Shown: positions 24,763 to 34,057, counted from the first letter of the stretch. The stretch is 64,000 nt of DNA from Opitutia bacterium (GCA_947474365.1 CANJIU010000044.1:1-64000); one strand, 5' to 3'. Numbers and translations are program-made. The notes: a model not told the origin generated them from the sequence alone.

Positions 24763-24959
24763 GTCAGGCGGGAACATGTTAGCTCGCTGGACACCTCACC
24801 AAAGGCAACGCAACGGACGTTCCATGCGGTCGCTCAACTACGCCGGCAATCTGGCGCACCGGATCGCTGGATCGGACAACATCTCACGATGGGCTGCCTG
24901 GACACTGTTCGCGCCAGCGTCGCCCGCTCGAAATGAATGCTAACATGTTCCCGTCTGAC
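24763..24959. mobile_element. 197-bp MITE-like element, copy 3
   Basis: Same length and orientation as copy 2, separated from it by 57 bases. The termini are GTCAGGCGGGAACATGTTAGC (24763-24783) and the complementary 24939-24959 end. Left flanks of all copies share GGAAG(G/A)CCGAG, and right flanks of copies 2 and 3 share TCTGGGGAGAC, which is itself tandemly duplicated after copy 3 (15-bp units, 24960-24989). The repeating unit may therefore extend slightly beyond the inverted termini. Confidence 0.85.
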
Positions 24960-25557
24960 CCTCTGGGGAGACCTCCTCTGGGGAGACCCCTGCGAGTATG
25001 GCTTTGGCCGGAACCGAAATACCGCGTTGCGTCGATCCCAGGCTGCACGTGCAGAGCGCGAACAGCAGGAGGCTTTGCGCGGAAGGCGCTCCGGTGGTTT
25101 CAGAGGTTTGCGCATCTACCGCCGGCAAACCCAGGGTCCAAAGCGACTGTCGTCGCTCGGGAGTTCTCCGCTGGCATGCTCAGCCCCTCTGCGCCTCTTG
25201 GCGGCAAAATGCCTGGTTTGGGGGCTTGATTCTTCAAACCAGTGGGCCGCGAAAAGGCGCATACCTGGTCGAGCGTGTTTTCGGCCATCTGCGTGGCGCC
25301 AATAGGCGCTTCGGATAACGGCATGACCCATCGGCGGTTTTTTCGCCGGGCTCGTACGAATCCGATGTCGGCGACGGGGGCGTCGCCGCTCCAGGTAGGG
25401 ATGCCATTCAGGGGACGCGGGCGGGGCGGATTGTTGCTGGGTGCTTGCTATCCCCTTGCTGCGGGCTTGCAGCAGCCGTACAGCACCTGAAGACCGGTTC
25501 CGGCGTCCGGCCGGGTTTTGGCGCCCTCCGTTCTGGCCGAAGGCAAAATTCCAGAGG

Positions 25558-25612
25558 GTCGGCGGGAACAGGTTGGCATTTATTTCGAACGCGCAACTCC
25601 GACGCGAACGGT
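25558..25612 (-). repeat. Degenerate right-end fragment of the 197-bp element, inverted
   Basis: Read on the plus strand, this segment resembles the reverse complement of the last ~53 bases of the 197-bp element: GTCGGCGGGAACAGGTTGGC compared with GTCAGACGGGAACATGTTAGC, followed by ATTTATTTCGAACGCGCAAC compared with ATTCATTTCGAGCGGGCGAC. Roughly three quarters of positions agree by eye. The other end is not recognisable. Confidence 0.55.
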
Positions 25613-25660
25613 GGCGAGCCGATCGGGTCAACGAACGGGTGCGAACACCCGGGTCGCTCC

Positions 25661-25693
25661 ATGCTATGTCTATGCTATGTCTATGCTATGGCC
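25661..25693. repeat. 11-bp tandem repeat, about three units
   Basis: The unit ATGCTATGTCT occurs at 25661-25671 and 25672-25682, with a third copy ending GGCC instead of GTCT (25683-25693). Unit length and purity suggest slippage-prone sequence. It is not inside a recognised gene. Confidence 0.8.
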
Positions 25694-25770
25694 ATGCTGC
25701 GTCCCTTTCGGGCGTTTTCCGACTGCCGCCGGGTTTCGCGCCCCTGTTTTTGCCGAACCGCCGCACGGGA
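25690..25770. repeat. Diverged ~85-bp direct repeat, copy 1
   Basis: This segment contains GTCCCTTTCGGGCGTTTTCC, then a CTGCC-CCGG-TTTCG-CGCCCC core, and ends AACCGCCGCACGG. The same order recurs at 26172-26256. A third partial copy of the core lies at about 25512-25550 (GGCGCCCTCCGTTCTGGCCG). Confidence 0.5.
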
Positions 25771-25904
25771 GTTGAACGACGCCACAGGCCGCGAAATGCC
25801 CCCGTCCCCCTCCCATTTTTTGGACCGATCCGGTCAGGCAGGCCCAGATTGGGACGAAGCCGACGCCATTCTCTAGGGGATTTACCCGGTGCGACTTCGA
25901 GATG

Positions 25905-25959
25905 GATTCGAGGACGATTCGAGCACGATTCGAGGACGATTCGAGGACGATTCGAGAAG
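25905..25959. repeat. 11-bp tandem repeat, five units
   Basis: Five head-to-tail units of GATTCGAGGAC occupy 25905-25959. The second has GAGCAC and the fifth has GAGAAG in place of GAGGAC. The array has no spacers, so it is not a CRISPR. The 11-bp period is the same as in the array at 25661 although the sequences differ. Confidence 0.88.
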
Positions 25960-26171
25960 AACACATGAAACGTCCCAGGGGAGGCAATCCGCGCTCGCCC
26001 AATTGGGGGCAGTCCGCTGAGTGCACGGAGTGACGCGGGGCGTCCCGGAAATCCGATATTGCATGCAACGGACTGACCCCGGCGGCTCCCTCCGGCAGCG
26101 CCCTTCCTCCTTTACCCCCTCAGACCGGCCGGAATCGAACAGGCACGACCGCCTTGCCGGCTCCTTGCCGT

Positions 26172-26256
26172 GTCTATGCCGTGTCCCTTCTGGGCGATTT
26201 CCAGCTGCCCGGTCCGGTTTCGGCGCCCCCGTTCTGGCCAAACCGCCGCACGGCGA
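26172..26256. repeat. Diverged ~85-bp direct repeat, copy 2
   Basis: Matches the 25690-25770 segment in order and orientation: GTGTCCCTTCTGGGCGATTT, a CTGCCCGGTCCGGTTTCGGC core, GTTCTGGCCAAACCGCCGCA. It is followed 15-20 bases later by a degenerate 197-bp element end, as in the 25512-25558 block. Confidence 0.5.
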
Positions 26257-26273
26257 GTGGAAATACCATAGTC

Positions 26274-26316
26274 TCAGACGGGAATCGGTTGCGTTCATTT
26301 CGGGCGCGCGGCACGG
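26274..26316 (-). repeat. Second degenerate end of the 197-bp element
   Basis: TCAGACGGGAATCGGTTGCG followed by TTCATTTCGGGCGCGCGGC parallels the inverted right end of the 197-bp element (GTCAGACGGGAACATGTTAG, then CATTCATTTCGAGCGGGCGAC). Similarity fades after about 40 bases. Confidence 0.45.
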
Positions 26317-26669
26317 GCGGGATGACCCTCCCAACGTGCCATCAGCGGAGACAAGAAGGGGGCCGGTTGCGAATCGGGAGACGTTCGCCTCGCATCCCTT
26401 CCGCATCGTAATCCGTGCAGCGACGACAATTGGTTTTGCTTCCGCCCGGGTTAACGCGGGGTCGGCGGAGCGGCCCGCACGCCCACCCTCCTCCACGACG
26501 GCACTCGACCGATGCGCCCCCCCGGCCCCCCCCACCTGGTTGATGGTTCCGGGGTTGTCGGGAACGTGGGCCTCCATGGCCACTCGCCCGTCGGCAAATC
26601 AAACCGTCGAAGGGCGCATCCCGCTTTTGGGACCGGCGAAACCGGCATCGATCACCCTCGTGCAACTGC

Positions 26670-26731
26670 TGGGGCCGCGACGCCTTCGTCGCGGTTTCGA
26701 GCCACGCGACGGCGGGCGTCGCCTCCCCAGG
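26670..26731. repeat. Dispersed extragenic palindrome, copy A
   Basis: Arms CTGGGGCCGCGACGCC (26670-26685) and GGCGTCGCCTCCCCAG (26716-26731) pair with two mismatches, and an inner CGTCGCG/CGCGACG stem extends the hairpin around an ~11-base loop. The sequence and loop closely match the palindrome at 60484-60541, including the trailing CCAG-AATTGAG. It is REP-like in character. Confidence 0.75.
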
Positions 26732-26982
26732 GTCCAGTAATTGAGCGGCGCACCGTCGCAGGGCGCATCCCACATCGACGGTTACCCGTAGCCGTGCGCG
26801 CCAGCGCGTGGAACGGGAAAACGCGACCCAGCGTCCACTCGCTGGCGCTCGCGGCCACGAAACGGTTGGTTGCTGTCGATATTCTCACCGTCAATTGGCA
26901 GATGCGCCCAGCGTCGCATAATGCAGAAAAACGGCCTTCCACTTCGCCGCCGATGCCCCTTAATCCGGACCTTCACGCACTG

Positions 26983-29900
26983 ATGCCAACCAAGTCTCCG
27001 TTCCCCGCCGCCACTCCCAACTCTCCCCAGCTTCGCCCGATCAAGAAGCTGATGGCCACCAACCGCAGCGAGATCGCCGTCCGCATCTTCCGCGCCGGCA
27101 CCGAGCTCAACCTGCGCACGGTGGCCGTGTTTGCCCACGAGGACCGACTCTGCATCCACCGCTACAAGGCCGACGAGGCCTACCAGGTGGGCGCCGGCAA
27201 GGGCCCCGTCGCCGCCTACCTCGACATCGACAGCATCGTCGGCGTCGCGAAGGAAAAGGGCGTCGACGCCATCCACCCGGGTTATGGTTTTCTCTCCGAA
27301 AACGCCGAGTTCGCGCGCGCCTGCGAACGCGCCGGCCTGATCTTCGTCGGTCCGCGCCCCGAACTGCTCGACATGATGGGCGACAAGACCGCCGCCCGCG
27401 CCCTCGCCCAGAAAATCGGCGTCCCCACTCTCCCCGGCACCGAGAACCCGATCGTCGACCGTGAGGAGGCGCTCAAGACCGCCAAGGCCATCGGCTTTCC
27501 CCTCATTATCAAGGCGGCGTTCGGCGGCGGCGGTCGCGGCATGCGCGTCGTCCACAAGCCCGGCGATCTGGCCAATCTCCTCGACGAGGCCCAGGGCGAG
27601 GCCGGCCGCGCCTTCGGCAATCCCGCCGTCTTCCTCGAGAAATACATCCCGCGCGCCAAGCACATCGAGGTCCAGATCCTCGGCGACAAACACGGCAACG
27701 TCATCCATCTCCACGAACGCGACTGCTCCGTGCAGCGCCGCCACCAGAAGGTCGTCGAGGTGGCGCCGTCGTTCGGCCTGCCCGAGAAGATCGTCCGCGA
27801 ACTCTGCGACGCCGCCGCGCGCATGGCCCGCGAGATTCGTTACGACAACGCCGGCACCGTCGAATTCCTCTACGACCTCGACCGGCACGAGTGGTTCTTC
27901 ATCGAGATGAACCCGCGCATCCAGGTCGAGCACACCGTCACCGAGGTGATCACCGGCCTCGACCTCGTCCGCGCCCAGATTCTCATCGCCCAGGGACACG
28001 CCCTCCACTCGCCCGAGGTCGGCATGCCGTACCAGACCGAGGTGCCGCGCAACGGCTACGCGATCCAGTGCCGCATCACGACGGAGGACCCGGAGAACAA
28101 GTTCATGCCCGACTACGGCCGCATCATGGCGTACCGGTCGCCGGGCGGGTTCGGCGTCCGCCTCGACGGCGGCATGGGTTACGCGGGCGCGGTCATCACG
28201 CCGTTCTACGACTCGATGCTGGTGAAGAGCATCACCAGCGGCCAGACCTACGAAATCGCCATGGGCCGCGCGCGGCGCGTGCTCTCCGAATTCCGTATCC
28301 GCGGCGTAAAGACGAACATTCCGTTTCTCGAAAACGTCATCGCCCACCCGCAGTTCCGCGCCGGCCAGGCGACCACGACGCTGATCGACACGACGCCCGA
28401 GCTCTTCGCCTTCAAGCCGCGCCGCGACCGCGCGACCAAGCTCCTCAACTTCATCGGCAACGTCATCGTCAACGGCAACCCGCACGCGAAGGGCTACCGC
28501 CCGGACAAGCCGCTGCTCGTCGCGCCAGTCCCGGCCTACGACCACCGTCTCGCCCCGCCGCCCGGCACGCGCCAGAAGCTGCTCGAGCTCGGCGCCAAGG
28601 GCTTCGCCGAGTGGACGTCGAAGCAGAAGCGCCTCCTCATCACCGACACGACCTGGCGCGACGCCCACCAATCGCTCATGGCCACCCGCGTGCGCAGCTA
28701 CGACATGCTCGCGTGCGCCGACGCCCTCGCCCACCGGGCGCCCACGCTGTTTTCGCTCGAGATGTGGGGCGGCGCGACGTTCGACACCGCGATGCGTTTC
28801 CTCAACGAGGACCCGTGGGAGCGCCTGCGCCAGCTGCGCGCCCGCGTGCCGAACATCTGTTTCCAGATGCTCTTCCGCGGGGCCAACGCCGTCGGCTACA
28901 CCAACTACCCCGACAACGTCGTCGCCGGCTTTGTGAAGCACGCCGCCGCGAACGGCATGGATATCTTCCGCGTCTTCGACTCGCTCAACTACCTGCCGAA
29001 CCTCCGCGTCGCGATGGAGGCCGTCAACGAGACCCACGGCGTGTGCGAGGCCGCGCTCTGCTACACCGGCGACATCCTCGACGAGCGCCGCGACAAGTTC
29101 TCGCTCCAGTACTACGTGAAGATGGCGAAGGAGCTGGAGCGCATGGGCGCGCACTTCCTCGCGATCAAGGACATGGCGGGCCTGTGCCGGCCCTACGCCG
29201 CGCAAAAGCTCGTCAAGACGCTGAAGGAGGAAGTCGGGCTGCCGATTCACTTCCACACGCACGACACGAGCGGCATCGCCGCCGCGAGCGTCCTCCGCGC
29301 CGCGGACGCCGGCGTCGACATCGTCGACCTCGCGCTCGCCGCGATGAGTGGCAGCACCTCGCAGCCGAACCTCAACTCCGTCGTCGCCGCGCTGCAGCAC
29401 ACCCCGCGCGACACGCAGCTCGATCTCGGTTCGCTCAACGAGTTTTCCGACTATTGGGAGCAGGTGAGGGAATACTACCGTCCGTTCGACACCGCGCCGA
29501 AGAGCGGCTCGGCCGAGGTCTACCTCCACGAGATGCCCGGCGGCCAGTACACCAACCTCAAGGAGCAGGCCTCCTCGATGGGCGTGGCGCACCGCTGGCC
29601 GGAAATCGCCCGCACCTACGCCGAGGTGAATCAGCTTTTCGGTGACATCGTGAAGGTGACACCGAGTTCCAAAGTCGTCGGCGACATGGCGCTCTTCCTG
29701 TTCAGCAAGGGCATCCGGCCCGCGGACATCGTGAACCTCGAGGCGGGTTCGGTACCGTTCCCGGAGTCGGTCATCGACATGATGTCCGGCGGACTCGGCT
29801 GGCCCGAAGGCGGCTGGCCGGAAAAGGTGTCGCTCGTCATCCTCGGCGAGAAGCGCCACAAGGAGGCCCGCGCCAAGTACGAGGCCACGCTGAAGAAGCC

Positions 29901-30522
29901 GCACCGCGCCGCCGCGGCGGCCCATGCCCTCGATCTGACGAAGGTCCGCACCGAGGTGGCGGAGAAACTCAAGCGTCCGGCCTCGGATGACGATCTCTAC
30001 TCGCACCTGATGTATCCGCAGGTCTTCGCCGATTACGCGAAGCACGCCGCGGCCTTTAGCGACGTCTCCGTGCTGCCGACGCCGGCGTTCTTCTATGGGC
30101 TCCGGCCCGGCGAGGAAGTCTCGATCAACATCGAGGAGGGCAAGGTCCTCATCATCCGCCTGATTTCCATCGGCCAGCCGGACAAGGAGGCCCGCCGCTC
30201 CATCAGTTACGAATTGAACGGCATCGGCCGCGAGAGCGTCATCATCGACAAGAGCATCGCGCCGAAGACGAAGGCCCGCGCCAAGGCCGATCTCGCCGAC
30301 GTGACCCAGGTCGCGGCGCCAATCCCCGGTCTCATCGCTCAGCTGCAGGTTTCCGTCGGCACGAAGGTCGCGAAGGGCGACAAGCTGCTCATGATGGAGG
30401 CGATGAAGATGCAGAACACCGTGTACGCTCCATGTGACGGCGTCGTGGCCGAATTGCACGTGGCGCTCGGCGACACGGTGGAGAGCAAGGATCTGCTGAT
30501 CAAACTCCGGGCCGCGGGGTGA
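26983..30522 (+). CDS. pyc: Pyruvate carboxylase (single-chain, biotin-dependent)
   Basis: Converts pyruvate, bicarbonate and ATP to oxaloacetate, an anaplerotic step. ATG 26983 gives 1179 residues, the usual family length, and leaves a short leader before IKKLMATNRSEIAVRIF. ATG 27052 would cut into the first strand, and the longer upstream frame runs into repeat DNA. Biotin carboxylase occupies about 20-480, with the ATP-grasp loop AFGGGGRGMRVV near 179. The carboxyltransferase barrel starts near 545 and has DTTWRDAHQS (Asp555), AIKDMAG (Lys729, carbamylated in the family) and HFHTHDTSG (His758, His760) as metal ligands. The C-terminal biotinyl domain has MMEAMKMQNT with biotin-acceptor Lys1142. 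All three functional parts are intact. Confidence 0.96.
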   Translation: MPTKSPFPAATPNSPQLRPIKKLMATNRSEIAVRIFRAGTELNLRTVAVFAHEDRLCIHRYKADEAYQVGAGKGPVAAYLDIDSIVGVAKEKGVDAIHPGYGFLSENAEFARACERAGLIFVGPRPELLDMMGDKTAARALAQKIGVPTLPGTENPIVDREEALKTAKAIGFPLIIKAAFGGGGRGMRVVHKPGDLANLLDEAQGEAGRAFGNPAVFLEKYIPRAKHIEVQILGDKHGNVIHLHERDCSVQRRHQKVVEVAPSFGLPEKIVRELCDAAARMAREIRYDNAGTVEFLYDLDRHEWFFIEMNPRIQVEHTVTEVITGLDLVRAQILIAQGHALHSPEVGMPYQTEVPRNGYAIQCRITTEDPENKFMPDYGRIMAYRSPGGFGVRLDGGMGYAGAVITPFYDSMLVKSITSGQTYEIAMGRARRVLSEFRIRGVKTNIPFLENVIAHPQFRAGQATTTLIDTTPELFAFKPRRDRATKLLNFIGNVIVNGNPHAKGYRPDKPLLVAPVPAYDHRLAPPPGTRQKLLELGAKGFAEWTSKQKRLLITDTTWRDAHQSLMATRVRSYDMLACADALAHRAPTLFSLEMWGGATFDTAMRFLNEDPWERLRQLRARVPNICFQMLFRGANAVGYTNYPDNVVAGFVKHAAANGMDIFRVFDSLNYLPNLRVAMEAVNETHGVCEAALCYTGDILDERRDKFSLQYYVKMAKELERMGAHFLAIKDMAGLCRPYAAQKLVKTLKEEVGLPIHFHTHDTSGIAAASVLRAADAGVDIVDLALAAMSGSTSQPNLNSVVAALQHTPRDTQLDLGSLNEFSDYWEQVREYYRPFDTAPKSGSAEVYLHEMPGGQYTNLKEQASSMGVAHRWPEIARTYAEVNQLFGDIVKVTPSSKVVGDMALFLFSKGIRPADIVNLEAGSVPFPESVIDMMSGGLGWPEGGWPEKVSLVILGEKRHKEARAKYEATLKKPHRAAAAAHALDLTKVRTEVAEKLKRPASDDDLYSHLMYPQVFADYAKHAAAFSDVSVLPTPAFFYGLRPGEEVSINIEEGKVLIIRLISIGQPDKEARRSISYELNGIGRESVIIDKSIAPKTKARAKADLADVTQVAAPIPGLIAQLQVSVGTKVAKGDKLLMMEAMKMQNTVYAPCDGVVAELHVALGDTVESKDLLIKLRAAG

Positions 30523-30571
30523 TTCCAGGGTATTGATTGCGGCAGCGGCGGGGCTCGGACACATTGGACGG

Positions 30572-33500
30572 ATGTGTGCGTCAGAAACCTCGCCGTTCCA
30601 GGCTGCCCGATCGCCGGCGAGACGCCTTTGCCGCTTACTATTTCAATTGGTGGCTGCCGGCCTGGGCGTGCAGTCCTACAGCTTGGTTGCTCAAAACTGG
30701 GAGCGTGATCCCGGTTTTGTCCTCCCGGCCATCGAAAGTGCAGTTGTACCCGAATCGGCCTCCATTTGGGTCGCCGCGTTGCCTGACGGGCGCGTCCTGG
30801 TCGCGAAAGCAAACTACCTGGTCAACGGCGCCGCTACCGCCAGCGTCTTTCGCCTTAACTTCGACGGAACGGTCGACCGGACATTTTCGGCCCCCGCCTT
30901 CGTCGGATTTCCGAGATTCGTTCATGTTTACTCCGACGGACGCCTGCTGATCGCCGACAGTGCCGTGCAGTTGCTGCGGTTGCTCCCCAATGGCGCCATC
31001 GATCCCTCTTTTGCGGTAACGCCCCTGCGTACCGATTTCGAACTGAAGTCCGCGGGCACCGCGTCAGGCCGGATCTGGATTTGGGGCAACACCCGACTGG
31101 CAGGCAGAGAGGCCAACATCGCGCTGCTGAAGCCCGACGGCGGATGGGATGACGACTTCCAACCTTCGCCTGACACCCCGCTCTCCACCATCATCGACGC
31201 AGCCGCAAGGCCGGATGGAAACCTCATCGTCGCTGGGAGTAAATCCCTCGTTCAACTCAATCTCAACGGCACGATTGACCGCACCTTTGATGCCTCGGCG
31301 ACTTTTCCGACGTCTGGGCCGACGTCCCTTTCGCTCTCCGCCGTAGCCGTCCTCGCTGACGGCAAGATTCTTGCCGCCCATTCCAGTGGCATCTCGCGCC
31401 TCCTGCCCAACGGGACGCGCGATGCGACGTATCGGCCGGCCGCCGGAATCGAGCGCAGCTTCGGCGGAATCGGCCGCGTGTCGACCACCGGATCAATCTA
31501 CTATTTCACGTCCGGTCCGAATTCCACCACGCAACTGAACCGGCTGAATGCGGACGGAACGAATGACCCGGCGTTCAAAGTGCAGGGAGAATTTACGGTG
31601 ATGAATTCACCGGACCATCCGCTCATGCCATCGTCGTGGGACGAGCGGACGTTCTATTTTCCGAACGCCGTCACGGCCGAGCGCAAGACACGACGCCACC
31701 TGGTGACGCGCGCTGGAGCAGATGGCACGCTCGATGGCAGCTTCGCCCCGCGGTTTTCGACCGTCGCCCCGCTGACGACGCCGGTTAGGCAAGCGGACGG
31801 AAAGTATCTGGTGAGCGGGGTTTTCGACTTCGTCGACGGCACTGCCTACCCGACGGCCCAGTCCAACATGATCCGCCTCAACGCCAACGGGTCGCTTGAC
31901 CGTTCCTTTCGCTCCCCCGAAAGCACCGCCGCCGGACTGAAAATCACGGAGATCCTGGCATTCGGCCAAGAACCCAACGGGAAAATCCTCGTCGCCACCA
32001 CGGCGGGCCGGATGCGATTGAACCCCGACGGAAGCCGGGACGATACGTTCACCTTTCCGTCCACCCTTGCCACCGCGGTCTACGCCTACGGCTCCTACTA
32101 TTCGGCCGGACCGAACGGACAAATCGCCCGGTATTCTCCGGAGGGGGCGCGGGATCCCGACTTCAACCCCGCCGCCATCAACAATCTTAGTTTTTTCGGC
32201 ATCGCCGCCGACGGACGCGTCGTCGTCGGTGCGTCCACCAACGGAACATCGCAAACTTTGATTTGGCTCAATCGCGACGGCACGGTTGCCGCCACGACGG
32301 TTCGCTCCGGATCGCTCGCGGTATCGAGCGTGCTGCCTGATGCGAGTGTGGTTTTTTTCGAGGACATGGCCACCGGGGTGGCCGGGGTGAGAGCGGTCCG
32401 CGTGAGCCGCTTCGAAGCGGGCGCCGGGCAGACGCTGCTGGGCGACTTCCCGAACGACCTCATGAGCATCGCTGGAGTTGTTCGCGACGTCCTCGCGGGC
32501 ACCGGCGGCGATATTGCACTCAATCTGATTAACCTCCGCGCGCGGGGCCGCGTCCACCTTCACGGCGATGAGATCCTGCTTCTGCCCGAAAGCAGTGGCA
32601 CTCCGGGCTTCAGCGACGCCTTTCCGCTCGCTCGATTTCGCCCCAAGGACAGCGCTCGTCCCATCGTCCCTCGTGCACCGACATTTTTCACTCCCGCCGT
32701 CAACCGCACCGTGAGCGTCGGCGCCAACGTCACCCTGAGCGCCGAAGCCTACGGAATCTACCCCCGAACCTATCAATGGCTGCGGGATGGAATCCCAGTC
32801 GGTCAGGCGACAGAAGTCGCATCGGGGATCGGCAACACCCTGGTGCTCCGCAATGTCCTCCCAGCCGACACTGGCGACTACACCGCTCGAGTCACCACTT
32901 CGGCCGGTTCGGCGACCAGTCCGCCCACCAGGCTCACCGTGCTTGCGCCCCCCGTGATCGCACAGGCGACGCCCTCCGTGACGGTCGCCCTCAATCAGAC
33001 GGTCGCGCTTACGATCGGCACCACCGGTGAAAATCTGCGCTACACGTTCACGCACGACGGCCTTTCCCACCCGGGCCCCGGGTCGGAGCAATCGGTTGAC
33101 GGCGGCACCTACACGCTTCTGCTTCCCCGAATCACTGCGGCCGATGCCGGAGTTTATCGCTTTATCGTTTCGAACGGATCAGCCGCCAGCGTTTCAACGG
33201 ACATCGTTGTCACCCTCTCGGACACTGACGAAGTCAGTCGACTGGCCAACGTCTCCGTTCGCACGCTCGTTGGCACAGGCGACGAAACCCTGATCGTCGG
33301 CTTCGTGGTCGGCGGCGTTTCCGCGGGCCCTGGCCTGCCAATCCTAACGCGCGGCATCGGTCCCTCGCTCGGCACCTTCGGCGTGCAAAACCTACTCGCC
33401 GATCCGCTGATCACGCTTCGGTCGGGCAGTACCATCGTCGCGACCAACGACAACTGGGCGGGAAACCCGCTCGTCACCACCGCCGCGACCCAAGTGGGAG

Positions 33501-34057
33501 CATTTCAACTCGCCGACGCGTCCAGCCGTGACGCCGCGCTACTGGCACCAAATCTGCCACCTGGCGCCTATACCCTTCAAGTCGCGGGCGTGAGCAACTC
33601 GACCGGCGCCGCTCTCGCGGAAGTCTACGATGCGACCCCACCCGGCGCATCTCGCATCGGCACGGCACGCCTGACCAATCTCTCCTGTCGCGCCCAGATC
33701 GGCGCCACCGGGGATGCCTTGATCGCCGGATTCGTCGTCACCGGTGGCACGGCCAAAACGTTTCTCATCCGGGCGGTCGGGCCCAGCCTCGCTCAACTCG
33801 GGATCCAAGGATTCCTGCGCAGCGGTCAACTCGCGATTTTCGACGGAGCGGGCATGAAGATCGCCGAGCATCTGGGCCGTGGATTCGACTTCGTTCCTGT
33901 CGGGATTGGCGCCCAGGTGGGGGCGTTCCCATTGGCAAGCGACGCCAACGACAACATCCTTGTCGTTACTCTTCCTCCCGGCCCCTATACCGCTCAATTG
34001 CGCGGAACAAACGGCTCGGCCGGTGTCGCGCTCATCGAAGTTTATGAGGTTCCGTGA
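30572..34057 (+). CDS. Large secreted delta-60-repeat propeller with two Ig-like and two RAVGPTL/EVY domains
   Basis: The 1161-residue exported protein (ATG 30572; a TTG at 30533 is less likely) has a hydrophobic export signal ending near SLVAQ. Residues about 45-650 contain repeats of the delta-60 type, recognisable as LNxxGxxDxxF: FNFDGTVDRTF-like, LNLNGTIDRTFDA, LNADGTNDPAFK, LNANGSLDRSF, LNPDGSRDDTF. Two Ig-like domains follow (YQWLRDGIPV...DTGDYTARV; then DAGVYRFIVSNGSA). Two copies of the ~120-residue domain end the protein, with GFVVGGV/RGIGPSLGTFGV and GFVVTGGTAK/IRAVGPSLAQLGI, closing on LIEVYEVP. No catalytic motif is visible. It is probably a surface or extracellular adhesin or binding protein. 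Confidence 0.85.
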   Translation: MCASETSPFQAARSPARRLCRLLFQLVAAGLGVQSYSLVAQNWERDPGFVLPAIESAVVPESASIWVAALPDGRVLVAKANYLVNGAATASVFRLNFDGTVDRTFSAPAFVGFPRFVHVYSDGRLLIADSAVQLLRLLPNGAIDPSFAVTPLRTDFELKSAGTASGRIWIWGNTRLAGREANIALLKPDGGWDDDFQPSPDTPLSTIIDAAARPDGNLIVAGSKSLVQLNLNGTIDRTFDASATFPTSGPTSLSLSAVAVLADGKILAAHSSGISRLLPNGTRDATYRPAAGIERSFGGIGRVSTTGSIYYFTSGPNSTTQLNRLNADGTNDPAFKVQGEFTVMNSPDHPLMPSSWDERTFYFPNAVTAERKTRRHLVTRAGADGTLDGSFAPRFSTVAPLTTPVRQADGKYLVSGVFDFVDGTAYPTAQSNMIRLNANGSLDRSFRSPESTAAGLKITEILAFGQEPNGKILVATTAGRMRLNPDGSRDDTFTFPSTLATAVYAYGSYYSAGPNGQIARYSPEGARDPDFNPAAINNLSFFGIAADGRVVVGASTNGTSQTLIWLNRDGTVAATTVRSGSLAVSSVLPDASVVFFEDMATGVAGVRAVRVSRFEAGAGQTLLGDFPNDLMSIAGVVRDVLAGTGGDIALNLINLRARGRVHLHGDEILLLPESSGTPGFSDAFPLARFRPKDSARPIVPRAPTFFTPAVNRTVSVGANVTLSAEAYGIYPRTYQWLRDGIPVGQATEVASGIGNTLVLRNVLPADTGDYTARVTTSAGSATSPPTRLTVLAPPVIAQATPSVTVALNQTVALTIGTTGENLRYTFTHDGLSHPGPGSEQSVDGGTYTLLLPRITAADAGVYRFIVSNGSAASVSTDIVVTLSDTDEVSRLANVSVRTLVGTGDETLIVGFVVGGVSAGPGLPILTRGIGPSLGTFGVQNLLADPLITLRSGSTIVATNDNWAGNPLVTTAATQVGAFQLADASSRDAALLAPNLPPGAYTLQVAGVSNSTGAALAEVYDATPPGASRIGTARLTNLSCRAQIGATGDALIAGFVVTGGTAKTFLIRAVGPSLAQLGIQGFLRSGQLAIFDGAGMKIAEHLGRGFDFVPVGIGAQVGAFPLASDANDNILVVTLPPGPYTAQLRGTNGSAGVALIEVYEVP

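Larger units (their letters stand above)
24403..26982. other. Gene-poor, repeat-rich tract between the sialidase-like gene and pyruvate carboxylase
   Basis: About 2.6 kb without a convincing gene. Open frames here are short, lack domain content and change frame between repeat copies. The tract holds two 197-bp elements, at least two degenerate element ends, 22-bp (24470-24513) and 15-bp (24960-24989) tandem duplications, two 11-bp tandem arrays, a diverged ~85-bp direct repeat pair and one extragenic palindrome. A conserved motif around CCGTTCTGGCC recurs near 25528, 25745 and 26229. It looks like an insertion and decay hot spot. The last 250 bases should contain the pyruvate carboxylase promoter, but no strong consensus was seen. 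Confidence 0.7.

Noticed and set aside
25371-25393. Third full copy of the dispersed palindrome
   Set aside because: Only the right half resembles the family (GACGGGGGCGTCGCC then CTCCAG) and the left arm is too short, so it is mentioned only as a possible fragment.
25905-25959. CRISPR array
   Set aside because: The 11-bp units are contiguous with no spacers, and no cas genes are present; it is a simple tandem repeat.
25441-25968. 175-codon plus-strand frame in the repeat tract
   Set aside because: It crosses several repeat blocks, has no domain or signal, and the same repeats are read in other frames elsewhere.
26782-30564. A 1260-codon open frame antisense to pyruvate carboxylase
   Set aside because: GC-rich third-position bias of the real gene creates long antisense frames. 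The frame has no recognisable motifs and is Glu/Asp/Gly/Val/Arg-rich, as such shadows are.
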